From the NCBI GenBank assembly GCA_963669155.1, contig OZ022584.1:11640572-11704571 (forward strand): a DNA stretch of 64,000 nucleotides, written 5' to 3'. The stretch is from Arbacia lixula (Eukaryota > Echinodermata > Echinoidea > Arbacioida > Arbaciidae). This document shows positions 1 to 10,380 of the stretch, in pieces; position 1 is the first letter of the stretch, and each line of letters opens with the position of its first letter. The notes under the pieces are model-generated. The model did no database searches and was not told the DNA's origin. It saw nothing but the letters and a program-made list of their open reading frames with translations. Made by a program: the position numbers and the translations under genes.

Positions 1-362
1 AACATCAATTATCTCGTCAGAGTGTTCTCATCATATCCGTGTAGCCGCTACTTAAAATCGGAAGCTGTACCGTTTGATAATGTAACGTCATTACCCCTAT
101 ATCATAGACCTAGTCAATAGACCAATGCCCAAGAGGCAGTTAAGTATTAATCAGATCTAGTCTGTATGTGTGCTGATAAGTAGATAAGGACCTATCAATA
201 ATGATATCGACCAGACCTGAAGACACTCATGTAGGACCATGCTGGGGTTGAACGGTAGTGAGTGCGTATCAAAATCACGTAAGACATCGTAATAATCGAG
301 TCATCCAATGTATTTCGCAGTGATAACCGAATTGTTCTCGATACGTTCTTTGTTTTCTACAG
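1..362. other. Upstream non-coding sequence
   Basis: No reading frame or RNA gene is supported here. A pyrimidine-rich stretch ending in AG at 361-362 looks like a splice acceptor, so this part may be intron or promoter of the gene that follows. Confidence 0.4.
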
Positions 363-547
363 GTTCGTATGTACGATCGGCCCGTCCCTTTGAGAAATGC
401 CGTATCCGGGTCTCACTTTGAGGAAGAACGCACACTTCAAGTGATCACCACGCGATAGGGAGGAGGCATCCATCTAAGCATCCTATCTCGACATACTAGC
501 ACCTGTGTTTACCACCGATTTTGGAACCAACATATCTATTAAAAAAG
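363..547 (+). other. Probable 5' UTR of the mucin-like gene
   Basis: This stretch lies between a plausible splice acceptor (TTTGTTTTCTACAG ending at 362) and the start codon at 548. The AUG context has A at -3 and G at +4, which is favourable for animal initiation. The stretch holds several stop codons and is read as untranslated leader. Whether transcription starts inside it or in a further upstream exon cannot be told from the sequence. Confidence 0.35.
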
Positions 548-611
548 ATGGGCGCCTACAGAAGAACAGCCCGCATTGTGCTGGCCACTGTTTTATTTAT
601 GTCATTAAAAG
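548..611 (+). CDS. Exon 1: signal peptide (mucin-like gene)
   Basis: It encodes a signal peptide with a basic start (MGAYRRTAR) and a hydrophobic core (IVLATVLFMSL). It ends one base into a codon at AAAAG before GTACGC, a good donor. A signal peptide on its own phase-1 first exon is common in animal secreted and membrane proteins. The ATG at 548 has A at -3 and G at +4. Confidence 0.7.
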
Positions 612-3263
612 GTACGCAGTTGTTTCATAAGCATGTTGTTCTTTATATTTAAAATACATGTAATATATTCAAACTCCTGACTGCTCTTCAATATTGAAAT
701 CTATAATTATCAACAATACCGTCTGTAGTTACCATTTTTATAACCAAGTGCACATGTATTTCCCATCATCATAAGTATTGCAATTATCACTGTAAAATTA
801 ATTCTTTGAGACTAGCTTAACAAGTACAGAGTCCTTTTTTTGTTAGAAATCAGATAATATCTCTTGCATAATGAATATGGTGTTTTGAGTATGGCAATAT
901 ATTATATCATTCCATAGCCTTCCTTCTGTGTACGATAACTGGCTTGCATTTCTCCACTCTTTGTTTCCCTCCAGATTATTCCGTAAATGCTTTACCAACT
1001 CAGTACCCAACACAGCAGACGAATCCTTTAACATCACCTCTGACCAATGCCTCCATTACCAGTAATTCGCCAACGCTCACTTCTTCAAATGCGGCAACTA
1101 ATACATCGACAGCCGGTTCCCCTGCGTCGGATCCAACGCAGTTTCCAACCTTGAATACCCAGCAGCAAGCAACAATCACTAGTCCAGTAGCCTTAACAAC
1201 TGAAATACTGGGGACATTGGAGGTAGTAACATCTGACATAGTGACTGCATTGACAACCGATAGTCCGGCTAATAATTCGTCGGGGACTGCCTCAACTGTC
1301 GGTAGAGAGACGAGTCCTTCTCCAGCGCCACTGATTTCGCCTACCTCTGTAGTAGCTCCCTCAACGGGTGGACTGGTGTCGCCCTCTGTAGGAGTGACGT
1401 CCCCCGCGGTGACGAATCCTACAGGTCCACCGGCAGGTTCAACGGTTGTACCCTCCACAGGAGTGGGAACGTCCATAGCAGGTTCCACCGTAACCCTTGG
1501 GGTAAGTACCCCGCCACTATCCACTGGTACCCCGGGCCCAACCTTGACAACGAATCTTCTTTCGACGGTCACCGGACTTGTAACAGGACTTACCACACTG
1601 GTAACAGGGTCGACACCACCACGAGGACCCCTAACCACCACGTTCCCAGCAATAACCGCTGGACTTCCTGGGGGCTCCACACCAACAGGTCAAACGTTGC
1701 CATCGACAGGCTCGCCTCTTTCAACTCTCAATCCGATGTCAACGGTCATTTCAAACACACCTCTTGGCTCGTCATTATCTCCAGGACAGACAGCGCAGAC
1801 ATCTGGGATGCCTTCGACATTGGCAGGTCAAACCGGAACCGGACCCAGCGGCCAACCTACCGTGTCTCCTGGACCATCGGCCTCCGCAACTGCAGGTGCT
1901 TCCCCCTCAATGGCTGCGGGCACATCGCCTGCTCCAATCCAAACCCAGCTTTCGACAGATGCGGGCACTTCTGCCAACAGCGTCCCCGCAACATCCCAAA
2001 CGAGTGTCCAACTATCAACCAAAGTGGTACAGACTTCAGCTCCCCATTCTCCAAACACGGTCACCCAGCCAACTAGCCGGTCAACAATGAAAGCAGTCAC
2101 TGGAAATTCGACGCAAGGACTTCCAAGCGAAAATACCACCTCGCCTCTTTCTGGATCCACTGTGAAAGACGCAACGACTGTAGTCCAGTCAGAGCAGCCT
2201 TCCCAAGGAGGAACCAATGGACCTGTATCGGTTGTAACGAGAACCACTCTGAGAGGAACGGAAGGGTCACCAGGAAGCACCATCAACGTCCCACTGATCG
2301 CAGGCGTTTGTAGTGGGATCTGCGTGGTGGTGCTGTCATTGGTCTGTGTGTACATACTGTCGAGGCGGCAACGGTTTAGGTGAGCATGCATGGATTCCAA
2401 AGAAATAGTTTAGTTCAAACCTTAACTCTTGCGTGCCACATGTGACTTTTTTTTCACAAGTACTACGTACAAATCCCATAGACGAGAAGTTTATATATTT
2501 GGCACGCAAAGGGTTAAGCCAGTGACAGAATGTGTAGCTGGAAGATACTGAACATTTTAGTTCCAATCATGAAAGTTTTAACCGAATTGCAAGCTTTAGT
2601 TCTTCTTCTTCTCCTTCTCCTCCTTCTCCCCCTTCTTCTTCTTCTTCTTCTTCTTCTTCTTCTTCTTCTTCTTCTTCTTCTTCTTCTTCTTCTTCTTCTT
2701 CTTCTTCTTCTTCTTCTTCTTCTTCTTCTTCGTCTTCTCCTTCTTCTCCTTCTCCTTTTTCTTCTTTTTTTTCTTCTTCTCCTCCTCCTCCTTCTTCGTC
2801 TTCTTCTTCTTTTTATTAATTTTTCTTCTTCTTTTTCTTCTTCTTCTTCTTCTTCTTCTTCTTCTTCTTCTCCTTCTCCTTCTCCTTCTTCGTCTTCTTC
2901 TTCTTTTTATTAATTTTTCTTCTTCTTCTTCTTCTTCTTCTTCTTCTTCTTCTTCTCCTCCTCCTCCTTCTTTGTCTCCTTCTTCTTCTTCTTCTTCTTC
3001 TTCTTCTTCTCCTTCTTCTTCTTCTTCTTCTTCTTCTTCTTCTCCTCCTCCTTCTTCGTCTTCTTCTTCTTTTTATTAATTTTTCTTCTTCTTCTTCTTC
3101 TTCTTCTTCTTCTTCTTCTTCTTCTTCTTCTTCTTCTTCTTCTTCTTCTTCTTCTTCTTCTTCTTCTTCTTCTTCTTCTTCTTCTTCTTCTTCTTCTTCT
3201 TCTTCTTCTTCTTCTTCTTCTTCTTCTTCTTCTTCTTCTTCTTCTTCTTCTTCTTCTTCTTCT

Positions 3264-3295
<32 letters not shown>

Positions 3296-4628
3296 AGGAA
3301 ACGCATGCAGCGGTACCACTCCTACGGGTACCTGACCGGAGAATCAGCCGAGGATGACCCGTTCCCAACCTTCTCCAACCCACTCTTTACCGGCACGGAG
3401 GACGACAATGTAATATGTTACAATCACTTGAAAACAAATCCCATAACAATTGAATAATGATGGCCAATGAATGATCGAATGAATAAATAAATCAAATAAT
3501 AATAAATCAGTCAATTAAATATAAATAGCAGGTTATACTGTAGCTCTTCACATAGCCAAGTGTTTAGAATGTTCACTTATAAAGCGTGGGATGGAGATTA
3601 AAATGTTTTCCCTAAATTTGTCACTAATATGATACCTGATGCAAATAAACTTTTTTTTATATAGTTCAAAGATTTGAATACGCGTGAATTTCCTATGAAA
3701 AATGTATACTGGTAATACAAAAAGAACTATAATTTGAAATGGTCATTACCACTTGCTAGTAAACAATACATCAAGTTTATTAGCTGGTCTGTTTAATTTA
3801 TACGTTTATATGTTTGGTTACTTGTTTAAAAGGCAGAATTATGCTTCTACGCATTTCTTTTTCAAATCGCATACTATGCAAATTATTCTTTGCACATGAC
3901 AGTTTACTGTGTACGTATTTACAGTTTGGCCATAATGATTTGTACGCACATTATACACGTGTATGATTTAGGATAATATCAACGGACATTCTCACTTTTC
4001 TTATTTCAAGATTGTCTGATATCAATGACACTTGTAATCATAACTGTCCATACTTTATTTAGCTTTGTATCGTTTGGGGCTTTCCTGATCACCTACTCTT
4101 TTTATGATTTTGCAATATCCCTTCCATTCTTTTACTGCGTCTTTTAATTTGTGTAATGTTTTATCATATTGGCTGCAATCTTCATTACATGATATGAAAT
4201 TGTTGAAGTTACTGTTGATTTTACTGTGTAATGTTTTGTCCATTGAATTTGTTAAAAATGTTTATATGTTTTGTATTGATCTATTATTATTGTTGATATG
4301 TATTGTAATATATGCTTTTTTCATCCGTCAGGGCCCTCAATGACAGTAGTTTTATGGCCAACCTGCTTAAATAAAACTGAAAATCAATGAATAAATATAA
4401 TGAACTTTCTTTTTATATTTCACTACCAGACGTTCCACTGACCACGTACAGGATTCCCTATCAACCCGACACTGATATGTCAATGGACTGCAATCTTTCC
4501 TGAAGCTATTGGAGAAACAGGATATCAGTATGGACATTCAGGCGCTAGAGGCAGTGATTTACACCCCAACTTCGACTGAAATATCTCGAGATGAAGCAGG
4601 CCGAGGTCCGTACGGTACAATTCCTTAA
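548..4628 (+). CDS. Mucin-like single-pass type I membrane protein, four coding exons
   Basis: Gene-level entry. Joining 548-611, 975-2379, 3298-3409 and a last exon gives a protein of about 530-570 residues, depending on the last exon. Residues 1-21 are a signal peptide. Residues 22 to about 459 are a Ser/Thr/Pro/Gly-rich ectodomain with degenerate PSTG-type motifs and several N-x-S/T sequons, expected to be heavily O-glycosylated. Residues 460-483 are a hydrophobic helix followed by the stop-transfer run SRRQRFRKR. The tail carries YGYL, a possible tyrosine sorting motif, and NPLF, an NPxF-type motif. The first two junctions keep frame exactly: G plus AT gives Asp22, and AG plus G gives Arg490. 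Mucin-type proteins of this layout act at cell surfaces in barrier, adhesion or shedding roles; that is inference from architecture. No EGF, SEA or lectin domain is visible, and I do not recognise a named orthologue. Confidence 0.75.
612..974 (+). other. Intron 1 of the mucin-like gene
   Basis: GT at 612 and AG at 973-974, with the pyrimidine tract TTGTTTCCCTCCAG. It is AT-rich, 363 bp and phase 1. Stops in frame rule out read-through. No other feature is seen in it. Confidence 0.65.
975..2379 (+). CDS. Exon 2: Ser/Thr/Pro-rich ectodomain and transmembrane helix
   Basis: A 1405-bp exon, open throughout. It encodes about 468 residues strongly biased to Thr, Ser, Pro, Gly, Val and Ala, with almost no aromatic residues and no cysteine before the membrane segment, as in mucin domains. 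Loose repeats such as VPSTG, APSTGG, LPSTGSP and MPSTLAG recur without a fixed period. N-x-S/T sequons occur at NAS, NTS, NSS, NST and NTT. The last part is a helix starting VPLIAGVCSGICVVV with three cysteines in or near the bilayer, then SRRQRF. The exon ends two bases into a codon at TTTAG before GTGAGC, a strong donor. Reading on past the donor meets TGA at once, which supports the splice. The G+C level is higher than in the flanking introns. Confidence 0.8.
2380..3297 (+). other. Intron 2, dominated by a CTT microsatellite
   Basis: Donor GTGAGC at 2380 and acceptor CTTCTTCAG ending at 3297. The first 220 bp are ordinary sequence. The remaining 700 bp are an almost pure pyrimidine repeat that runs into the acceptor, so the microsatellite itself serves as the polypyrimidine tract. 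Confidence 0.75.
2600..3295. repeat. (CTT/TTC)n microsatellite with internal higher-order units
   Basis: About 700 bp of TTC repeat, pure from about 3083 to 3285. Three near-copies of a longer unit with a TTTTTATTAATTTTTCTTC core occur at about 2810-2830, 2906-2926 and 3070-3090, so blocks have been duplicated. The purine/pyrimidine mirror symmetry can form triplex (H-) DNA. Long polyGlu, polyArg, polyLys or polyLeu reading frames here are artefacts of the repeat. Confidence 0.95.
3298..3409 (+). CDS. Exon 3: cytoplasmic tail with YGYL and NPLF motifs
   Basis: It starts after CTTCTTCAG and completes the Arg codon left by exon 2. It encodes a basic membrane-proximal stretch (KRMQRYH), then SYGYLTGESAEDDPF and FSNPLFTGTEDDN. 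YGYL fits the YxxF-type (bulky hydrophobic) sorting signal; NPLF fits NPxF-type signals read by PTB or clathrin adaptors. Acidic residues around both are typical of animal receptor tails. The preferred donor follows AAT at 3409 (GTAATA, phase 0); a weaker GT at 3417 is an alternative. The sequence matches the expected tail so well that the exon is convincing although isolated by the repeat. Confidence 0.75.
3410..4429 (+). other. Intron 3 of the mucin-like gene
   Basis: About 1 kb of AT-rich sequence with no repeat or gene. The acceptor at 4428-4429 has a strong pyrimidine tract (TTTCTTTTTATATTTCACTACCAG). The true 3' end of the intron may instead be 4505; see the last exon. Confidence 0.5.
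4430..4628 (+). CDS. Exon 4: last coding exon, frame uncertain
   Basis: Three readings compete. (1) Acceptor 4429 with donor 3409 adds only Thr-Phe-His before TGA at 4439. (2) Acceptor 4429 with the weak donor at 3417 gives a tail starting VPLTTYRIPYQPDTDM and stopping at 4501. (3) Acceptor 4505 with donor 3409 gives 40 residues beginning LLEKQDISMDIQALEA and ending GRGPYGTIP, with stop TAA at 4626-4628. Readings 2 and 3 both look like real protein, and they abut in frames one base apart at a CC in 4499-4500. A lost base there (assembly error, allele or true frameshift) would explain both. Which reading is used cannot be decided from the sequence. Confidence 0.45.
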
Positions 4629-5277
4629 TTCTGCTATCCTGCGGTAGGGTTGAAAGTTTCCATAGAAACAAAGCAGTTTCCCTTAATACCATGTATTCCA
4701 TTGCATGGGTGGTGTGTTTTTTTTTTCTCTCTCCTGTGGAATAGTCTAAAACAGGTCCCGCAATACAATTCAGCTGTTGCGTGGTATGATATGTATTCTG
4801 TAAGCTTATGTTGCATATCTATGTTGCTACGTCAAGTAAACCGATGACAAGGTCTTCGTGGCGACGACGCGTGTTGCTTAAACTAACCTGCCACTGTCGC
4901 ATTTTTGCGACTAAGGGGTAACGTGCCGCTGTCACAAGTTTATGACCAAACTGTAATAGAGAAAACTCTGTGATAAAGAAAACCTCCGGCACAGAGGAGT
5001 CTTTACTCCCGGCAAGTTAAGAATTAAATTAATGATGTATGTTGAAACAATTAAAACAACCGCGGATGCCAGTGGGGTCCGGCGTATAATTATTGTAGGC
5101 AAGATAGTGTTTCCTATGGTAATTGCAGCCAGTGTTCATGCGACATAATCTATATTTCATTTATATTCAGTCCATTTCATTATCATAAACAATATCAAAC
5201 ATGATCATAAAAAATATTAAAGAATTCCAGTTGATAGCAGTCTTTCCTTGAACTAGGTTAACCATGGAATGAGAAAG

Positions 5278-5332
5278 GTGTGTGTGTGTGTGTGTGTGGG
5301 GGGGGGGGGGGGGTAGGGGGGGGGGGGTGGCT
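5278..5332. repeat. (TG)n followed by poly-G tract
   Basis: About nine TG units run into two G runs of more than ten bases broken by TA. Potential G-quadruplex on the + strand. Confidence 0.9.
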
Positions 5333-5729
5333 GGCACGTACAGGCTAGACAGGAAATCCATTTAAGTCCCAATCATATAAGTGTCCCCGGACCCTGCCTT
5401 TTTAAAATCCGAAAGTCCGAAATTTTAAAGACATGAATGTGGGAATGGGACAGAACGATCGACTAGACAAAGAATTTCATTCGAACAGTAATTGTGTTAC
5501 ATGCACCGCATGACAACAATGGTGGCGCTCTTGGATATAGGACTCAAATCGTTGTTGTATTGATAAAGGAATACAGTCTATCATATTGCTGTGGATGTGT
5601 GCGTTTGCGTGTGTGCGTGAAAAGGGGAGAGGGGTTCGTTAACATTTCACACTTCTGTTACATGTCTGTATTCATGTATGCCTATGTTCCCCTCCCCCCT
5701 GACACACACATTTTCGTTTAGAAAAGCAC

Positions 5730-5809
5730 TGAGGGAAAAGGGAGAGGGGGATGGGGGAAGGGGGGGGGGGGGGGGGGTGAAGGGGGGGAGGGGGTGGTGG
5801 ATGGGGGGC
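5730..5809. repeat. G-rich tract
   Basis: Eighty bases of nearly pure purine with many GGG or longer runs, including a G run of about 17. Strong G-quadruplex potential on the + strand. Confidence 0.85.
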
Positions 5810-6650
5810 ACTGTGTTTCACGCTACTTCACGATGGAATATGATGGACATGCTTAATACTTTAAGCCCTGTTAGACGTTACAATCTTTTATTCGTATAAT
5901 GAGACAAATCTGACTTTGCAAAAGGAACGCGCACATCCACGCCCTGAAAGGAATATCACAGCATTTCCTGTTTAGGCTATCTATTGCTCTATATTCATTT
6001 TCGCCTGAATTAAGATTCAGATGTTAAAAATAAAATGTCTTACCATGCCTCTCTTATCTTCATTACTGAAACTTGATGAGTTGTGTCCCTCCCAATCAAA
6101 ACATTGAATTTAGGACAAGTACGTTCTACGACTTATGTGCAATAAAGAACAAAAAGAGTTTAAAAGAATTAGCTTTGAGCACTTCATGTGGTTTCCCCTT
6201 CTGTCTATTTCGTAGAGTGGCAGAGCAGGATTGGAACATGTTGGATGGTGATATTGATAAAATGAACTAGAGCTGGTTTATTATTTTGTGGTAGATATTA
6301 ATCAATTGATGAACCCACAGCGAGCGAGCGAATGTTTTGTTTCGTTTCTGAAAGTATGATTAATAGTGTTTATATCCCAAGTCTAGTTTCGCCATATCAT
6401 TAAGCACACACCGTAATGTGAAACACCGTGCAACTATGTGATCTATCATTACACATGTTCAGTTTTTAATAAAATTGAATGTTACTCACTTGATACCAGC
6501 TTGGCAATGTTCAGTTATTGTTCAAGAAATATAAATGAGATTTTTATTGCTGATATATTGTTTCGATTTTCATATTCATGCTAGTGATGAATTAGTAATT
6601 ACATGTAACATTGAGGAAATTACTTGATGTAATGTATTGTTATCATATGT

Positions 6651-6785
6651 TAATGTTGTACATAATCTAAAAAATCAAGAAACTATATTTTATTATATAA
6701 TTAGTATTGTAATCGATTCTTAATATTGTACAAAATCTAAAAACATTCAAGAAAATATATTTTATCATATAATTAGTGTGAAACA
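6651..6785. repeat. Two-copy tandem duplication, 70-bp unit
   Basis: Copies at 6651-6720 and 6721-6785 share TTGTACA-AATCTAAAAA, CAAGAAA, ATATTTTAT and CATATAATTAGT in the same order with scattered changes. Confidence 0.75.
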
Positions 6786-6969
6786 AATATATTGTATATT
6801 GTGAGAAAAATCATATAATAAATTTTAGCTGTGTTCATTAGTATCACGCTCCTGTGTAGTATACTGTATTGACTGTTGTATTATCTCATTCCTTTCAGAG
6901 GACTTTGCACCAACTCTTCCTCTCTGCTACATGCCAACCATTCTTCTCTCTTTTTCAAATATCACATTT

Positions 6970-7008
6970 CCCCCTCTCTCCGGTTTTCGGGCTCTCTTCC
7001 CCTCTCTA

Positions 7009-7071
<63 letters not shown>

Positions 7072-7337
7072 TCCCTCCCCCCTCTCTCTCTCTCTGTCTC
7101 CCTCTATAGATCCCCCTTCTCTCTCTCTCCCTCTCTCTCTCTCTCTGTCATCTCCCCTTTCTCTCTCTCTTTGTGTCTCTGTCTCCCTCTCTCTGCCTCT
7201 TTCTCTCTCTCTGTCTCTCTCTGTCTCTCCCCTCTCTATCTCCCTTCCCCTCTCTTTCTCTGTCATCCTCTCTCTCTCTGTCTCCATCTCTCTCTGTCTC
7301 TCTTTCTCTCTCTGTGTCATGTCTGTCTCCATCTGTT

Positions 7338-7375
<38 letters not shown>

Positions 7376-7512
7376 ATCCTCTATCTCTGCCATCCTCTGT
7401 TTCCCTTTCTGTCTCTGTCTCTCTCTCTCTCCCTCTACCTATTTCACCCTCTCTTTCTTACACCTCTCCTGTCTCGCGTTGTTGTTCTCTCTCTCATTCT
7501 CTCTTTCTTCTC
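6970..7512. repeat. Imperfect (CT)n block
   Basis: About 540 bp of CT dinucleotides broken by CTGT, CCC and CAT. The Ser/Leu and Arg/Glu reading frames across it are repeat artefacts. Confidence 0.95.
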
Positions 7513-8397
7513 ATCATTGAAATAATCATCATGTCACTATGATTAGTTGACAAAGCAAATAATGTTTCTGTTCATTCCCATCTCATCGCTGTGAAAATAA
7601 ACGGAAGACGGTGATAATATATTTGAAACTGATGAAGGTAGAAGGTAGAGATTGCAATGAAAGTTTTATATTTTTTGGAGACCATTCATAAAAGTGGAAT
7701 AGATGGTGGAATAGTAATATCTCACCATCATAACTATCGCCATGATAATCAGCACCCCTGTCGGAGCCCTTCAATGTATTTCCGTTAGCAACGGTTAGTG
7801 GAGCTTCTTAGATTTAAATAGTGTTGAACTTATTTAACTACACGGGCCGTTGGAGTATGCTAACGAAACAACTAGTAGCCCTTCTGCATCGTTATGATAA
7901 GATATTATCGAACTTTAAATTCGAAGCAAGTTATATTTTATTTAACGGAAAAAAAAACATTTAGTTCTTTTTGGCTTGCCTACTTTCAATCCTAATTATT
8001 GAGTGCATCATTTCACCACTCCTGCTTAGCGTTTGGACTCATGTAGTTATCACTTCTGTTTATGTTGCGTCACTGCAAGAGACTGCTCCCGGTGATTCTT
8101 TCATAAACGATATGAAATAAAATATAATAATAATAAAATATGATAGCACAATCATATTTATACATGTACTGAGTTGAGACGACGTCCCACTCCTTCCACA
8201 ACAATGAGATTGACTTGCCAAGCTCACCGTAGATGGGGTAGTGACAGTCCGACACCACAACCCGATACTCTGCCAATAGCATGGCTGGAGTCACATTGAC
8301 TGTAGTTTGATCCAATGACGACGATGACATAGAAAAAAAGATTAATGTACATCTTATGTATGTATATATACACAGAAAGACACAAAACACTATGCAA
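7513..8397. other. Gene-free AT-rich stretch
   Basis: No supported exon, RNA gene or element is seen. Confidence 0.4.
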
Positions 8398-8428
8398 AAG
8401 AGAGCGAGCGAGAGAGAGACAGACAGAC

Positions 8429-8464
<36 letters not shown>

Positions 8465-8547
8465 GGTGAGGTAGGTGAGGGACGGGGGATAGACACATAT
8501 TAGACATATAACGATACATAGACAGAAAAAGAAACAACGAGAGATGG

Positions 8548-8591
<44 letters not shown>

Positions 8592-8691
8592 GACAGAGAG
8601 AGAGATACACAAACACACAGACATACGTGCATCAGGAAGAGGGATAGGGCAAAACAGAGAGAAACAGAGAGAAAGAGAGACATAGAAAAAC

Positions 8692-8748
<57 letters not shown>

Positions 8749-8778
8749 ATAAGGGGGTGGGGGAGGGGGATGGGGTGG
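8398..8778. repeat. (GA)n block, imperfect
   Basis: Three purine runs (about 8398-8466, 8540-8605 and 8655-8778) separated by ACAGACAG-type variants, ending in a G-rich segment. Confidence 0.95.
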
Positions 8779-9857
8779 TCAGGAAAATGTACACGAGCGT
8801 CAGGCGTATATAATTCCACAGGAAACTGGTATCTCGGGTAATACCAAGCTAACATTAAATCATTAATTTCCTTGCATCATGCTGCATGGCGCCAGTCACA
8901 ACCCAGCGGCAGGGAGTGACTTATAACTACATGTGCGCCATCTTGCTATTGTTACGATATAGTCACGTCAGCATGTACGTAGGATAGTGTACTCTTTACG
9001 AAATTTTTTCCCCCCATTTTCAGTTAGACCCAATATAGGCCGTTCTTGCTAATCTCCATCCCCTATCTACCCCGTCTGTCAATCTCTCTAAAGATCTGTT
9101 TGTCTGTCTGTCTGTCACAATAATCAGTCCATTTTGCATCCATGCCGTTTCTCTCTTGCCCCTTTCTTTTTATCCACCCCCCCCCCCCCCCTCCTTCAGA
9201 GCTTACCCATTCTCTCTCCTCAATATATATTATGTTATGTTATTGATTCATGGAATGTATATGTTTACAACACGGAGATGGCAATAAAGATTATAACTTC
9301 AGCATTCCTTGTTAGATTAAAAATGTGATTGTAAGAATATTTCTCTTCCCCTCGTCATTGCTCCCCTCGACTTAATCTCTAGAAATGTACTTTTTGTGTT
9401 TATACACTTTAAAAGACAATATGATCGTAGAGTGGAGAAAATAATGATACAGTTATATTTCTTTACATTCTTATTGTAGGTTAATGAGGTCATATGTGTT
9501 TATTGTCAAACAAGAATATATGTAGCTGAATAAAATTGTATTAAACAGTATTCATTTTCTCTATGATTTGGCATGAAGTTCAAAATAAACTTCCATCCTT
9601 CTTACATTATCCGGTGCTAGCTTGATTTGTCCACCTTGCTATAACGTCAGTGATCCAAATCTGAATATATCATTTGATCATATCATATGAGAAATATCGT
9701 TTATTTAAAAAAAATACCATCTATGTCATGTCTTTCTTTTTATCTATATATTCAAATCTGTATACTTCCTAATATCTAGATAATATACACATAAACCTTT
9801 TCTCCCTTTTTCTCCCTCTCCCTATCCATCTCTCACATCTCTATCCACTACCAAGCT
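8779..9857. other. Gene-free stretch with short C run
   Basis: It holds (CTGT)n at about 9098-9116 and a C run of about 15 at 9177-9191. No exon is supported. Confidence 0.4.
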
Positions 9858-10008
9858 TTGCGTTCTCTCTCTCTCTCTCTCCTCTCTACGATCTCTCCCC
9901 CCTCTCCCCTTCTCTCTTCCTCTGTCTTTCCTCACTTCTCTCTCTCTCTCTCTTTCATCTTGTCTCGTCTCTGGATCTGTCTGCCCCCCTTAATCTCTCC
10001 CCCCCCCC

Positions 10009-10058
<50 letters not shown>

Positions 10059-10114
10059 CCTCTCTCCCTCCATCTGTCTAGCCCATACGTATCACTCATT
10101 CCCCCTCTCTCTCC

Positions 10115-10183
<69 letters not shown>

Positions 10184-10242
10184 CTCTCTCCCTCCATCTG
10201 TCTAGCCCATACGTATCACTCATTCCCCCTCTCTCTCCCTCT

Positions 10243-10308
<66 letters not shown>

Positions 10309-10380
10309 CTCTCTACCTCCCTCTGTCTACCCCATACGTATCACTCATTCCCCCTCTCTCTCCCTCTCTCACCTCTCATC
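9858..10380. repeat. (CT)n block with a three-copy 124-bp higher-order repeat
   Basis: Inside the CT tract a non-simple segment containing CCCATACGTATCACTCATTC recurs three times. Its units start at 10057, 10181 and 10306, so the period is 124-125 bp. Each copy is separated by a pure CT array. The third copy is slightly diverged. Confidence 0.9.

Larger units (their letters stand above)
4629..6650. other. 3' flank of the mucin-like gene, no further gene seen
   Basis: Part of this is probably 3' UTR. The nearest possible polyadenylation hexamers are ATTAAA at 5023-5028 and AATAAA at 6029-6034; neither is proven. The rest holds the two G-rich tracts listed separately and otherwise unremarkable AT-rich sequence. 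Confidence 0.35.

Noticed and set aside
1701..1718. LPSTG in the ectodomain, resembling a bacterial sortase LPxTG signal
   Set aside because: It is internal, one of several degenerate PSTG repeats, in an intron-containing gene with its own membrane helix.
1000..2400. Open frames antisense to the mucin-like exon (226 and 190 codons)
   Set aside because: Shadows of the biased Ser/Thr/Pro codon use on the other strand; no splice or domain support.
2530..3319. Long poly-Leu, poly-Glu, poly-Arg and poly-Lys reading frames
   Set aside because: They are translations of the CTT microsatellite inside an intron, with no unique coding sequence.
6869..7542. Ser/Leu-rich and Arg/Glu-rich reading frames of 100-218 codons
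   Set aside because: Translations of CT/GA dinucleotide repeats. The same applies to similar frames at 8070-8855, 18752-19447, 27180-27980, 57422-57860 and 63432-63833.
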